A stretch of DNA of 64,000 nt from Nitrosomonas oligotropha (lineage in GTDB: Bacteria; Pseudomonadota; Gammaproteobacteria; Burkholderiales; Nitrosomonadaceae): positions 124,001 to 188,000 of the forward strand of contig NZ_FNOE01000002.1 of NCBI RefSeq assembly GCF_900106555.1, given 5' to 3'. The position numbers were made by a program, and so were the translations under genes. Below are positions 23,821-33,882 of this stretch, piece by piece. The notes under the pieces were generated by a model that saw only the letters and a list, made by a program, of their open reading frames with translations, was not told where the DNA came from and ran no database searches. Positions within the stretch are counted from its first letter, which is position 1. Each line of letters begins with the position of its first letter.

Positions 23821-26424
23821 TTATCCGCTTACACGTGTAAAACGGATCGTGTCATCGCTGAAATCAACCTTAATAGTATCTTTTGCAACAAATTTTCCTT
23901 CCAGAATCTCTTTGGCGAGCGGGTTCTCGATTTGCGTCTGGATCGCTCGTTTTAGAGGGCGTGCGCCGAATACCGGGTCAAAGCCTGCTTGCGAAATAGA
24001 AGACAAAGCGGCATCGCTGACTTCAAGCTTCATTTCCAGCTTGGCCAATCTTGCTTCAAGGTATTGTAATTGGATCTTGGCAATCGACTGAATATGTCTC
24101 TGATCAAGCGCATGGAATACGACCACTTCATCAATGCGATTAATGAATTCCGGACGGAAGTATGTTTTGACTTCACCCATGACAGCCTGTTTGATAACTT
24201 GATAATCGTTTCCGGACATTTCCTGAATCATTTGCGATCCTAAATTGGATGTCATGACGATCACGGTATTCTTAAAATCAACCGTGCGTCCTTGACCATC
24301 GGTCATGCGCCCATCATCGAGTACTTGCAGCAGCACATTAAACACATCTGGATGCGCTTTCTCCACTTCATCCAACAAGATGACCGCATACGGTTTTCTG
24401 CGCACCAGTTCGGTTAAGTAGCCGCCTTCCTCATAGCCGACATAGCCCGGTGGCGCGCCGATCAAGCGTGCGACCGAATGTTTCTCCATGAATTCAGACA
24501 TATCGACGCGGATTAAATGATCTTCCGAGTCAAACAAGAATCCGGCCAAAGCTTTGCACAGCTCAGTCTTGCCCACGCCGGTTGGGCCCAGGAACAGGAA
24601 CGATCCGTAAGGCCGGTTGGGATCGGACAGCCCGGCGCGGGAACGCCGGATCGCATCCGATACCAGCCGCACGGCTTCATCCTGTCCGACCACGCGATCA
24701 TGCAGCTTTTGTTCCATCAGCAGTAGTTTTTCACGTTCTCCCTGCATCATTTTCGATACCGGAATGCCGGTCGCGCGCGATACCACTTCGGCGATCTCTT
24801 CCGCGCCAACTTGCGTGCGCAATAACTTAGGCGCGTTTGCAGCGCCTGGTTCAGCGCCTTCACTCTGTTGTTTCAGCTGGGATTGCAATTGCGCTTCCAG
24901 TTGCGGAAGCCGTCCATACTGCAATTCCGAAACTTTTTGCCAATCGCCTTTGCGGGTGGCCGCTTCGATTTCCAGCTTGATTTTTTCCATTTCCTCTTTA
25001 ATATGCTGCGAACCTTGCACCTGGAATTTTTCGGTTTTCCAGATTTCGGCGAGATCGGCATACTCACGTTCTTTTTGTCTTATTTCTTCTTCCAGCAATT
25101 GCAGCCGCTTTTGCGATGCCTCGTCTTTTTCTTTTTTGATCGCTTCACGTTCAATTTTGAGTTGGATTAAACGGCGGTCCAGTTTATCCAATGCCTCCGG
25201 TTTGGAGTCAATTTCCATGCGGATGCGTGCCGCGGCTTCGTCGATCAGGTCGATTGCCTTGTCCGGCAGAAAACGATCGGTAATGTAGCGGTTGGATAAT
25301 TCCGCAGCTGCGACAATAGCGGGATCGGTGATATCCACGCCATGATGCACTTCGTATTTTTCCTGTAAGCCGCGCAGGATTGCAATGGTGGCTTCCACAC
25401 TCGGTTCTTCCACCAAGACTTTTTGGAAGCGCCGTTCCAGTGCGGCGTCTTTTTCAATGTATTTGCGGTATTCATCCAAGGTTGTCGCGCCGACGCAGTG
25501 TAATTCTCCACGCGCCAACGCCGGCTTCAACATGTTGCCCGCATCCATCGCACCTTCCGCTTTACCGGCACCCACCATGGTATGCAGTTCGTCGATGAAG
25601 ACAATGGTTTTTCCTTCGTCTTGTGCGAGTTCTTTGAGTACCGATTTGAGGCGTTCCTCGAACTCACCGCGATACTTGGCGCCGGCCAGCAGGGCGGCCA
25701 TATCCAAAGAGAGAACACGTTTGTCTTTCAAGCTTTCCGGCACTTCCCCGTTGACTATGCGCTGCGCCAAGCCTTCAACGATGGCGGTTTTGCCCACACC
25801 CGGCTCACCGATCAGCACCGGATTGTTTTTGGTGCGTCGTTGCAACACTTGTACTGCCCGGCGGATCTCGTCGTCGCGGCCGATGACTGGATCCAGTTTG
25901 CCTTGGCGTGCCCGTTCGGTAAGGTCCAGGGTATATTTTTTTAACGCTTCGCGGCTGCTTTCTGCTTCCGCGCTGCTGACTTGCTCGCCGCCACGGATGG
26001 CGTTGATGGCGCGTTCCAGTGCCGCGGCATTGGCGCCGTGTTGCTTGAGCAGTGCGCTGATCTCGCCTTTGTCCTGCAAACAAGCGAGCAGGAACATTTC
26101 TGAAGCGATGAATTGATCATTGCGTTTTTGCGCTTCCTTATCCGCCAGATTGAGCAGATTATTCAGGGTGCGAGAGATATTGACTTCCCCGCCTGCGTTT
26201 TCCACTTTCGGCAGACGCTGCACGTTCTGTTTGAGGCTCTCCAGCAGCGGCGTGGTATTGACACCGGAGCGTTGCAGTAAAGAAACGGTACTGCCATCGT
26301 CTTGTTGCAGTAAAGCCAACAGAAGATGCTGTGGTTCGATGGCCGGATTATCCTGACCAACGGCGATACTTTGCGCATCCGCGAAAGCTTGTTGAAACTT
26401 AGTGGTTAGTTTGTCAAAACGCAT
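23821..26424 (-). CDS. clpB: ATP-dependent disaggregase ClpB
   Basis: Hsp100 disaggregase of 867 residues that works with DnaK to rescue aggregated protein. In order: N-terminal double Clp-N domain (1-150), first AAA+ domain with Walker [15 protein letters not shown], the coiled-coil M domain (about 405-525), and second AAA+ domain with [14 protein letters not shown]. The start [14 protein letters not shown] is typical of ClpB. No ClpP-binding loop is expected in this family. It is preceded by a sigma-32-like promoter. Confidence 0.97.
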   Translation of the reverse strand: MRFDKLTTKFQQAFADAQSIAVGQDNPAIEPQHLLLALLQQDDGSTVSLLQRSGVNTTPLLESLKQNVQRLPKVENAGGEVNISRTLNNLLNLADKEAQKRNDQFIASEMFLLACLQDKGEISALLKQHGANAAALERAINAIRGGEQVSSAEAESSREALKKYTLDLTERARQGKLDPVIGRDDEIRRAVQVLQRRTKNNPVLIGEPGVGKTAIVEGLAQRIVNGEVPESLKDKRVLSLDMAALLAGAKYRGEFEERLKSVLKELAQDEGKTIVFIDELHTMVGAGKAEGAMDAGNMLKPALARGELHCVGATTLDEYRKYIEKDAALERRFQKVLVEEPSVEATIAILRGLQEKYEVHHGVDITDPAIVAAAELSNRYITDRFLPDKAIDLIDEAAARIRMEIDSKPEALDKLDRRLIQLKIEREAIKKEKDEASQKRLQLLEEEIRQKEREYADLAEIWKTEKFQVQGSQHIKEEMEKIKLEIEAATRKGDWQKVSELQYGRLPQLEAQLQSQLKQQSEGAEPGAANAPKLLRTQVGAEEIAEVVSRATGIPVSKMMQGEREKLLLMEQKLHDRVVGQDEAVRLVSDAIRRSRAGLSDPNRPYGSFLFLGPTGVGKTELCKALAGFLFDSEDHLIRVDMSEFMEKHSVARLIGAPPGYVGYEEGGYLTELVRRKPYAVILLDEVEKAHPDVFNVLLQVLDDGRMTDGQGRTVDFKNTVIVMTSNLGSQMIQEMSGNDYQVIKQAVMGEVKTYFRPEFINRIDEVVVFHALDQRHIQSIAKIQLQYLEARLAKLEMKLEVSDAALSSISQAGFDPVFGARPLKRAIQTQIENPLAKEILEGKFVAKDTIKVDFSDDTIRFTRVSG

Positions 26425-26455
26425 TAAATTCTCCCATCGTAGGTTGTTATTGCCT

Positions 26456-26483
26456 ACGTGGGGGAAATGTGTGAAATTTCAAG
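26456..26483 (-). promoter_or_regulatory. sigma-32 (heat-shock) promoter of clpB
   Basis: Read on the minus strand: CTTGAAA, 13 bases, then CCCCACGT, close to the sigma-32 consensus CTTGAAA / CCCCATnT. It lies about 35 bases upstream of the clpB ATG, just behind the end of the GGDEF-EAL gene. A short hairpin (CGTAGG with CCTACG, 26438-26458) falls in the resulting 5' leader. Confidence 0.72.
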
Positions 26484-26489
26484 AGTGGA

Positions 26490-29400
26490 TTAACCGGCCG
26501 AACGGATGGCGTGAATCTTTCTATGGCGTGATGCGGGTTTAATGAGCATGTACTCGATTTCAGCAGCGGTGACCGGCTTGCTGAAATAATAGCCTTGATA
26601 GTGATTGCAATGCTGAGCACGCAAAAGATTGAGTTGTTCCTCTGTTTCTATGCCTTCTGCGATGACATCCATTTCCAGGCTGTGTGCCATCGCGATGATC
26701 GTTGCAACAATGGTGTGATCGCTTCTGTCGGTGACGATGTCGCGCACAAAGGTGCGGTCGATTTTGAGGGTGTGAATCGGGAAACGCTTCAGATAACTGA
26801 GACTTGAATAGCCGGTGCCGAAATCATCAATTGAGATACGAATGCCCATGGCGTTGAGACAATTGAGTGTTTCCACGACTTTCTCAATATTATCGATCAG
26901 CATACTTTCTGTGATTTCCAGCGTGATGTGGTGGGCTGCTACGCCGGTTTCATCCAAGATACGCGCAATATTATTGATTAACTCCTTATCACGGAATTGC
27001 CGCGCGGATAGGTTAATGGCTACTTTGGGGATGCGGTAGCCTCGCGCCTGCCAGGCATTGATTTGTTCGCACACCGTTTTTACCACCCATTCACCGATCG
27101 GAATAATTAAACCGGTTTCTTCCGCCAGGTTGATGAATTTATCTGGTGCGATCAGCTTGTGTTGCGGATGCCGCCAGCGCAACAACGCTTCGACACTGTG
27201 CAACTGATGATCCGGCATATCCATGATCGGCTGGTAATGTAAAACTAGCTCATTGCGCTCTAATGCATAACGTAAATCGAGGCCGAGCGTATGTCTTTCA
27301 TGGGCTGATTTATTGAGTTCATCGGTGAAGAACTGATAGTTGTTCCGGCCATTTTCCTTGGCATGATACATCGCCACATCGCTGTTTTTCAGCAATGTTT
27401 CGGCATTAGCGCCATCGTCCGGGAAGACGGCGATACCGATGCTGCCGCAGATATGTAATTCATTTTTGTGGATATAGTAGGGACGCATCAATGCATCGAG
27501 AATTTTCTGCGCCACTTTGGCGGCATCCAGCGATTCCGCTATCGCATTCAGCACTACAATAAACTCATCGCCGCCCTGACGGGCCACGGTATCTTCGCTG
27601 CGCACGCAAGTCAGCAATCTCTCCGCGACCGCCTGCAACAGCAGGTCACCGATATCGTGACCGAGCGAGTCATTGATGGTTTTGAAATGATCCAGATCGA
27701 TAAATAACACTGCCATTTGTTTTTGACTGCGTGTATCGTGAACCAGTGCCTGTTCGATGCGATCTTGCAGCAAATGCCGGTTGGGCAGTCCGGTTAGTGC
27801 ATCGTGCGTGGCCATTTCGATAATGCGCTTTTCGGCTTCTTTGCGCTCGTACCAGCGGCTCAGATCATGCGCGATCGTGTCAATAAGATTCTGCTCATAA
27901 GGTAAGGCGAATGGAATATCCTGTGTATAGGCTACTTCCAATCGCCCGCATGCTTCTCCATTAGCGATGATCGCGGCGTTTATCGTATGAGTAAAATTGT
28001 CTTGATATCCGGCAGTGGCGAACTGTGTGCCGCCTAGTGTAATCGCAGCGGCGGCTATGTCAGAAAATTGCAGCGCCTGTATTAATGACCGTAATATGCT
28101 CTGGCAGGTTTTTTCGGTATCTTGATCCTGCTCCAGATAATTGCGCACTACATGCAAGCAATTGCTTTCTTTCAGCCGTTCGCTTAGGTCCAGATCATTT
28201 TGCTTACGTGCGGTGATATCCACCCACACGGCAAGGTAACGATCGATTTCTCCGTGAACGTTCACCAGCGGTACGATGGTCGAATCAACCCAGTAGAGCT
28301 TGCCCGATTTATCGCGATTGCAGACTTCCCGGTGCCAAGTTTGACCTTTTGCGATAGTGGCCCACATTTCGTCGAAAAATGATTTTGGATGCGTGCATGA
28401 GTTCAGAATACGATGATTCTTACCAATCAATTCTTCCTGCGTATAGCCGCTGACCTCGCAAAACTTTTCGTTGACCTGAATAATGTTGCCTGTGCGATCC
28501 GTGATTGAAATTAAGGCGAGTTTCCCTATGGCATTTAAATAAGCGGTCAGCTCCAATGAAATCTTTTCAGCGTTGTTTTTAGCTTGTAGCAATTCCTCAT
28601 GCGCTTTGATCGAGGCATTTTTCGATTTAATCGTTTTGTGAATAAGCGGCTTGGTTAACCAATAAACAATCGCCATGCCGGCCAGAACAAGCAGAGCCAG
28701 ATAAAATAAAATCGTTATGATTTGCTCGGAGAAATTGCCATAAAGTTCTTTTTCATCCATCTTGAGCACAGCGCCTAGGCCGAAGGCGACGGGCGAATGT
28801 GCCGCGACGACATCCATTTGCCGGTAATCCTTCGTAAATTTAACGCCGTTTTGTCCTTCAAGCGCAAAGTGTACCGGTAATGGTTTGTTGTGCATGATGC
28901 GTTGCATGCGTTTAAATTGACTTCCATCCAACCCGCGCACGAAGCAATTCATATCGAGATTACTTTCTTGGACCGGCGCGCAAAGAAGAAAGTCGCCGGT
29001 TCTACCGATCAAAACGGCTTCTTTGAATATCCTCGTAAGATCGGGTATGTGTTCTTCGGTTGTGATCCGGCCAATGACGTGATTCTTGCCATTCAGTACC
29101 GGAAGGGAATTACGGATAATGAACTGTTCTTGCCACAATAATATTGTGCGGATACCGGGAGTGGCGCTCAGTTCGATACCCGGATGCGCGTGACTGGAAT
29201 TAATGCCTGCATCGACGATGAGATTGTCTTCGGAGTCATAGATTTTGATGCCGGAGAAAGACGTGGTTAGTATTTTTTCCGTGGTTTTTAGCAGTACGGC
29301 TATGTCTTCGTTTCCGGATTCAGCGGCATTAAGCTTTTCCAAACTTTCAATCAGAACGGTATTAACGGATATTGCCCGGCTATTTGCCAGGGAGTGCGAG

Positions 29401-29642
29401 ATCTGATTTTCGATCAGTCTAACGGTATTCTCTAAAGTGGCACGGAGTCCTGAAGTGGCCATGGCTTCGGTTTGCGGCTGCATGACGCTGTAAACGGAGA
29501 AACCCGCTGACAAGATCAGGATACTCAGTGTCAATCCGCTGATAACACGAATCTTTTTGTCGTCCTGATTGATGAAAAAACGAAACATGTTTTGTCGTAT
29601 GTCTATTGGCCGGTCAGTGGGTGTGGTTTCAGCGTAAGGCAT
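26490..29642 (-). CDS. membrane sensor with PAS, GGDEF and EAL domains
   Basis: A 1050-residue c-di-GMP turnover protein. Two membrane helices (about 34-54 and 307-329) enclose a periplasmic sensor domain. A cytoplasmic PAS domain (367-480) and a GAF-like region (485-600) follow, then a GGDEF domain with an intact GGDEF at 690-694 (RQGGDEF), then EAL with VEALLRWRHP and the DDFGTGYSS loop. Both catalytic signatures are present, so it may make and break c-di-GMP. A second ATG 18 codons in (MFRFFINQ) is another possible start. The input signal cannot be told from sequence. Confidence 0.88.
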   Translation of the reverse strand: MPYAETTPTDRPIDIRQNMFRFFINQDDKKIRVISGLTLSILILSAGFSVYSVMQPQTEAMATSGLRATLENTVRLIENQISHSLANSRAISVNTVLIESLEKLNAAESGNEDIAVLLKTTEKILTTSFSGIKIYDSEDNLIVDAGINSSHAHPGIELSATPGIRTILLWQEQFIIRNSLPVLNGKNHVIGRITTEEHIPDLTRIFKEAVLIGRTGDFLLCAPVQESNLDMNCFVRGLDGSQFKRMQRIMHNKPLPVHFALEGQNGVKFTKDYRQMDVVAAHSPVAFGLGAVLKMDEKELYGNFSEQIITILFYLALLVLAGMAIVYWLTKPLIHKTIKSKNASIKAHEELLQAKNNAEKISLELTAYLNAIGKLALISITDRTGNIIQVNEKFCEVSGYTQEELIGKNHRILNSCTHPKSFFDEMWATIAKGQTWHREVCNRDKSGKLYWVDSTIVPLVNVHGEIDRYLAVWVDITARKQNDLDLSERLKESNCLHVVRNYLEQDQDTEKTCQSILRSLIQALQFSDIAAAAITLGGTQFATAGYQDNFTHTINAAIIANGEACGRLEVAYTQDIPFALPYEQNLIDTIAHDLSRWYERKEAEKRIIEMATHDALTGLPNRHLLQDRIEQALVHDTRSQKQMAVLFIDLDHFKTINDSLGHDIGDLLLQAVAERLLTCVRSEDTVARQGGDEFIVVLNAIAESLDAAKVAQKILDALMRPYYIHKNELHICGSIGIAVFPDDGANAETLLKNSDVAMYHAKENGRNNYQFFTDELNKSAHERHTLGLDLRYALERNELVLHYQPIMDMPDHQLHSVEALLRWRHPQHKLIAPDKFINLAEETGLIIPIGEWVVKTVCEQINAWQARGYRIPKVAINLSARQFRDKELINNIARILDETGVAAHHITLEITESMLIDNIEKVVETLNCLNAMGIRISIDDFGTGYSSLSYLKRFPIHTLKIDRTFVRDIVTDRSDHTIVATIIAMAHSLEMDVIAEGIETEEQLNLLRAQHCNHYQGYYFSKPVTAAEIEYMLIKPASRHRKIHAIRSAG

Positions 29643-29808
29643 GTATTATCGGTGGACTGACAATAGACTTAAGTCATATTTAAAGGGCATTTTTACCCCT
29701 TATTTTCAGTATGATGAGGCGGGATTTAGTCGGGTTAATTCTTTAAGGCTGGCGCTAACGCTCGATAAACAGCAGGCCAGCCGGGAAATGACCAGTGGAT
29801 TTTTAAAT

Positions 29809-31296
29809 CTATATTTTTTTCTTGTTAGGCTCCGGGTAAGGATAAAGGATATTCAGCGCTACGCTTTTGCCCGCCGTTTCGACGATACGCACATGTTCAC
29901 GTTTAAATTGCCGCGCGTGGCGCAAACCGCATGAATGGGCGATCATGTTGATTTCTTTATTGACATTCCGGGCGTAGTTCGCGACCCGCAGATATTTTTC
30001 TTCCACCACTAAACCGTTTTGCAGCCGTTCGTCATGCGTAGTAATGCCGGTCGGGCAGGTATTCAGATGGCAGCGCATCGCCTGGATGCACCCGAGTGAA
30101 AACATAAAGCCGCGCGCAGTGTTGACAAAATCAGCACCGGCGCACAGCGCCCAAGCACCTTCCGCGGAAGTCACCAGTTTTCCGGCTGCCACCACATAGA
30201 TGCGCTTCTTAAGATCGGATTGCAGCAGCGCATCGACGACGCGTGGCAGGGCTTCCGCGATCGGTAAACTGACGTGATCCATCAAGGTCTGCGGTGCCGC
30301 GCCGCTGCCGCCTTCGCCGCCGTCGATGGTCAAAAAGTCCGGGGCATATTCGAGTCCGCGGCGATTGATACTGTCGCACAGCTCATTGATGAAATTCCAC
30401 CCGCCGATCGCTGTTTTGATACCGACCGGACGGCCTGTCAATTCTCGGATGTAATGGATTTTATCGAGCAGCTCGTCGATGTTGTTAATGTCCTTGTGGC
30501 GGTTCGGGCTGATCGAATCCTGATGCACCGGAATGCCGCGGATCGAGGCGATTTCTTCATGCACTTTGCCCGCCGGCAGCAATCCGCCCTTGCCGGGTTT
30601 TGCGCCTTGCGATAGCTTGATCTCGAAGGCTTTGACGACTTTGCTTAGCTCTTTCGCGCGCTGCGCTGAGAAATTGCCGTGCTCATCGCGGATGCCGTAC
30701 TTCGCGGTGCCGATTTGCATGATCAAATCGCAATCGCCTTCCAAATGATACGGTGCCAACCCGCCTTCACCGGTATTCATCCAGCAACCCGCCTGCGCGG
30801 CACCGAGCGATAACGCCCGCACCGCCGGTTTCGAGATGGCGCCGTAACTCATGCCGCTGATATTGATGATCGATTTCGCCTCGAATGGCTGTTCGCAGTA
30901 ACCTTCACCGATGCGTAACGACGGTGTCGGCAACTGGTCTTCTTCCTGAATCGGAAAGGCAGCGTTGACGAAAATAATCGAACCCGGCTGGCGCAAATCG
31001 TTTGTCGACCCGAAACCGACCAGACTGCCCTTATTCTTGGAATTCTTGTAAATCCAGCCGCGCGTGGCGCGATTGAACGGCATCTCGTCGCGGTCATTGG
31101 CGAAGAAATATTGCCGGAAATACTTGCCCTGGATTTCAAAAAAATAACGCAACCGGCCAATCACCGGGTAATTGCGCAGGATCGAATGCTTCTTTTGCGT
31201 GACATCCTGGATGAACCAGACGGCGATCAAACCGACAGCGGCTACGCCCAGCATTGCGGCAATACTGAAAAAGATCAAGTCAAAAGCGCTGGACAT
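29809..31296 (-). CDS. FMN-binding glutamate synthase-family membrane protein
   Basis: 495 residues: one N-terminal membrane helix (about 7-29) and a glutamate synthase central/FMN domain (PF01645 type). Glycine-rich FMN and substrate loops such as GAKPGKGGLLP and TIDGGEGGSGAAP are visible, and CIQAMRCHLNTC supplies the C-x5-C-x4-C pattern of the 3Fe-4S cluster. It lacks the N-terminal glutaminase domain of GltB, and no GltD-like partner is nearby, so it is unlikely to be an ordinary glutamate synthase. Family function is not settled. Stands alone, divergent from nadC. Confidence 0.82.
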   Translation of the reverse strand: MSSAFDLIFFSIAAMLGVAAVGLIAVWFIQDVTQKKHSILRNYPVIGRLRYFFEIQGKYFRQYFFANDRDEMPFNRATRGWIYKNSKNKGSLVGFGSTNDLRQPGSIIFVNAAFPIQEEDQLPTPSLRIGEGYCEQPFEAKSIINISGMSYGAISKPAVRALSLGAAQAGCWMNTGEGGLAPYHLEGDCDLIMQIGTAKYGIRDEHGNFSAQRAKELSKVVKAFEIKLSQGAKPGKGGLLPAGKVHEEIASIRGIPVHQDSISPNRHKDINNIDELLDKIHYIRELTGRPVGIKTAIGGWNFINELCDSINRRGLEYAPDFLTIDGGEGGSGAAPQTLMDHVSLPIAEALPRVVDALLQSDLKKRIYVVAAGKLVTSAEGAWALCAGADFVNTARGFMFSLGCIQAMRCHLNTCPTGITTHDERLQNGLVVEEKYLRVANYARNVNKEINMIAHSCGLRHARQFKREHVRIVETAGKSVALNILYPYPEPNKKKI

Positions 31297-31404
31297 ATGC
31301 TCTCCTTATTTCGCAAGCCAATCGCTATACTAGCTGTTCGATTGGCGGAAGTGAACCACTTGTGTGCACTATAATGCATGGCTTCATGGCGGTTGAGGAT
31401 AAAA

Positions 31405-32259
31405 ATGCTGGATTTACACGATGAAATTTGCGCTAATGTGCAACGCGCGTTGCAAGAGGATATCGGCAGCGGTGATCTGACGGCGTCGTTGATACCGGTT
31501 GACAAAACCTTGCAAGCAACGGTGATCAGCCGGGAAGATGCCGTGTTATGCGGGATGCAATGGTTTGAAGCGTGTTTTGTATCGCTGGCGGCGGACACAG
31601 AGATCGAATGGTGCGCCAAGGATGGCGATGCAATTCACGCTGGACAGACATTATGCAAGATCAAAGGAAATGCCCGCGCGCTGTTGACGGCGGAGCGCTC
31701 AGCGCTGAATTTTCTGCAATTGCTGTCCGCCGTGGCGACGCAAACCCGACGGTATGCCGATGCTGTCGCTGGTACCCGGACGGTGATCGTCGATACGCGC
31801 AAAACGCTGCCGGGGTTGCGCCTAGCGCAGAAATATGCGGTGACCTGTGGCGGCGGGGTGAATCATCGCATTGGCTTGTACGACGGGATTCTGATCAAGG
31901 AGAACCACATCATCGCCGCAGGAGGGATTCAACCGGCTTTAAGCAGGGCGCGCGAAATCGCGCCGCCGGGTGTGTTTATCCAGATCGAAGTGGAGTCGTT
32001 GCAGGAATTACAGGAAGCATTGGCAGCGGGTGCCCACATGGTGTTGCTGGACAATTTCACGTTGAATCAGCTAGCGGATGCGGTGACGTTGGCTCGCAAG
32101 CAAGCGGGTAAAGCTGTCATATTGGAAGCATCCGGCAACATTACCTTGGATAACCTGCGGCAGGTGGCGGAAACAGGGGTGGATCGGATTTCGATTGGTG
32201 GCTTAACCAAAAATATTCAAGCGATCGATTTGTCGATGCGCTTTGCCGAGCCGGAATAA
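31405..32259 (+). CDS. nadC: nicotinate-nucleotide pyrophosphorylase (carboxylating)
   Basis: Quinolinate phosphoribosyltransferase of de novo NAD synthesis. Recognisable are the N-terminal EDIGSGDLTASLIP, the TRKTLPGLR loop with substrate-binding basic residues, and VLLDNFT and EASGNI near the C-terminus. I start at the ATG of MLDLHDEI (284 residues), which has GAGGATAAAA in front; a frame extension of nine codons upstream lacks such a site. It converges on cysG with 23 bases between stops. Confidence 0.94.
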   Translation: MLDLHDEICANVQRALQEDIGSGDLTASLIPVDKTLQATVISREDAVLCGMQWFEACFVSLAADTEIEWCAKDGDAIHAGQTLCKIKGNARALLTAERSALNFLQLLSAVATQTRRYADAVAGTRTVIVDTRKTLPGLRLAQKYAVTCGGGVNHRIGLYDGILIKENHIIAAGGIQPALSRAREIAPPGVFIQIEVESLQELQEALAAGAHMVLLDNFTLNQLADAVTLARKQAGKAVILEASGNITLDNLRQVAETGVDRISIGGLTKNIQAIDLSMRFAEPE

Positions 32260-32282
32260 AACGGTCGAGCCGGGCGGGATTG

Positions 32283-33734
32283 TTATTCGGATGATGGTTT
32301 TGCCGGTTGATCCAATGCCAGGAAGTGCGCCTGCGTATTTTCCGCTTCCGAAGCCGGTTCGAACCAGGCGAGATTTTGATGCAGTTTGACGACTTGCCCG
32401 ACGATGATCAGGGTCGGCGGGGTCAAATGAGCGGCTTCCGCCAGCTCCGGCAATGTTTGCAGGGTGCCGGTCACAATTCTTTGTTTCTGCGTGGTACCCT
32501 GCTGAATGATGGCGGCGGGTGTGCTGTCCAGCAGGCCGTGCACAATCAATTGCTGGCATAGTACGGGCAGACCCAGGAGTCCCATATAAATCACGATGGT
32601 CTGATTGGGGCGGGCGAGATGGGGCCAGTCGAGATCGATACTGTTATTTTTCAAGTGGCCGGTGACAAAAATGCACGATTGCGCGTAATCGCGGTGCGTC
32701 AATGGAATACCGGCATAAGCGGCGACCCCCGATGCAGCAGTAATGCCGGGCACGACTTGAAAAGGAATGCGGTGCGCAGCTAGGGTTTCGATTTCTTCGC
32801 CGCCGCGGCCGAAAATAAACGGGTCGCCGCCTTTCAGCCGCAGCACGCGTTTGCCTTCTTGCGCCAGCCGCACCAGCAGTTGGTTGATCGATTCCTGCTG
32901 CAAAGTATGGCGGTTGCGCTCTTTGCCGGCGTAAATGCGTTCGGCGTCGCGGCGCACCATGTCGAGAATCGCAGGCGAAACCAGACGGTCGTAAACCACC
33001 ACGTCGGCTTGCTGCATCAGGCGCATGGCGCGGAACGTCAGTAAGTCGGGATTTCCCGGTCCGGCACCGACCAAATAAACCTCGCCTTGCGGTGGCTGGT
33101 CTTTTTCCTGCTGCAAGGACTGCAACAAATAATCCTGCGCAGCTTCGTCTTGTCCCGCCAGTACCATTTCGCTGAACCGGCCTTGCAGTGTTTTTTCCCA
33201 GAAAATCCGCCGCTTTTCCGGGTGCGTGAAATGTTGCTTAACGTGCTCGCGGAATTTACCCGCCAACGTGGCGAGGTGCCCGTAAGCGGCCGGTATCATG
33301 GTTTCCAATTGCGCGCGTAAAAGTCTCGCCAGTACGGGCGATTGCCCGCCGCTGGAGATGGCGATCAGCAGCGGTGAACGGTCAACGATGGAGGGCATGA
33401 TAAATGTGCAAAGATCGGGATTATCGACCACATTGACGGGAATCTGCCGCTGCTGTGCTGCTGCGGAAACTTGCCGGTTGGTGTCGCGGTCGTCGGTGGC
33501 GGCAATTACCAAAACGATCTCTTCCAAATGTCCGGGCTGAAAGAATTCAGCATGGTGTTTGATTCTGCCTTGTGCGTGGAATTCATTTAATGCGCTACTC
33601 AGCTCTGGTGAGACCACCGAAACATATGCACCGGTCTGAAGCAAAAGCATAACCTTGCGCGTGGCGACCTCGCCGCCACCGACGACCAAGCAAGCTTTGT
33701 TTCTGATGTTGAGGAAGACCGGTAAAAAATCCAT
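32283..33734 (-). CDS. cysG: sirohaem synthase CysG
   Basis: Fused enzyme of 483 residues. The N-terminal part is precorrin-2 dehydrogenase/ferrochelatase with an NAD-binding loop ([18 protein letters not shown]); the C-terminal part is uroporphyrinogen-III methyltransferase with [18 protein letters not shown] and [11 protein letters not shown]. Together they make sirohaem, the cofactor of sulfite and nitrite reductases. No reductase gene lies next to it. Confidence 0.95.
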   Translation of the reverse strand: MDFLPVFLNIRNKACLVVGGGEVATRKVMLLLQTGAYVSVVSPELSSALNEFHAQGRIKHHAEFFQPGHLEEIVLVIAATDDRDTNRQVSAAAQQRQIPVNVVDNPDLCTFIMPSIVDRSPLLIAISSGGQSPVLARLLRAQLETMIPAAYGHLATLAGKFREHVKQHFTHPEKRRIFWEKTLQGRFSEMVLAGQDEAAQDYLLQSLQQEKDQPPQGEVYLVGAGPGNPDLLTFRAMRLMQQADVVVYDRLVSPAILDMVRRDAERIYAGKERNRHTLQQESINQLLVRLAQEGKRVLRLKGGDPFIFGRGGEEIETLAAHRIPFQVVPGITAASGVAAYAGIPLTHRDYAQSCIFVTGHLKNNSIDLDWPHLARPNQTIVIYMGLLGLPVLCQQLIVHGLLDSTPAAIIQQGTTQKQRIVTGTLQTLPELAEAAHLTPPTLIIVGQVVKLHQNLAWFEPASEAENTQAHFLALDQPAKPSSE

Positions 33735-33766
33735 GATGTTTCGACGAGTTCTTTAATCCCAATAAT

Positions 33767-33826
33767 AAGGAAGCGCTGATCAATTCTAAGCCAAATACCG
33801 GCTTATGGGTTAATCAGCGCTTCCTT
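33767..33826. repeat. 60-base palindromic element, possible REP or MITE-like repeat
   Basis: AAGGAAGCGCTGAT and ATCAGCGCTTCCTT form perfect 14-base inverted arms. Inside them TAAGCC and GGCTTA form a second stem. No T-run follows on either strand, which argues against a simple terminator. It lies upstream of cysG and downstream of pstS. There is no second copy in the window. Confidence 0.6.
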
Positions 33827-33882
33827 GAGTTGCGGCTATTTTCTACAGCGCTATCCGTGTAGAAGTTTTTACCGGGTGAAGG

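Noticed and set aside
24617-26116. Long open frames opposite clpB (223 and 243 codons)
   Set aside because: They mirror the clpB codon pattern, are rich in serine, arginine and alanine, and have no family features; clpB is certain.
29641-29934. A 97-codon plus-strand frame between the GGDEF-EAL and FMN protein genes
   Set aside because: It overlaps the end of the FMN protein on the other strand and has no family look; only the first 165 bases are intergenic.
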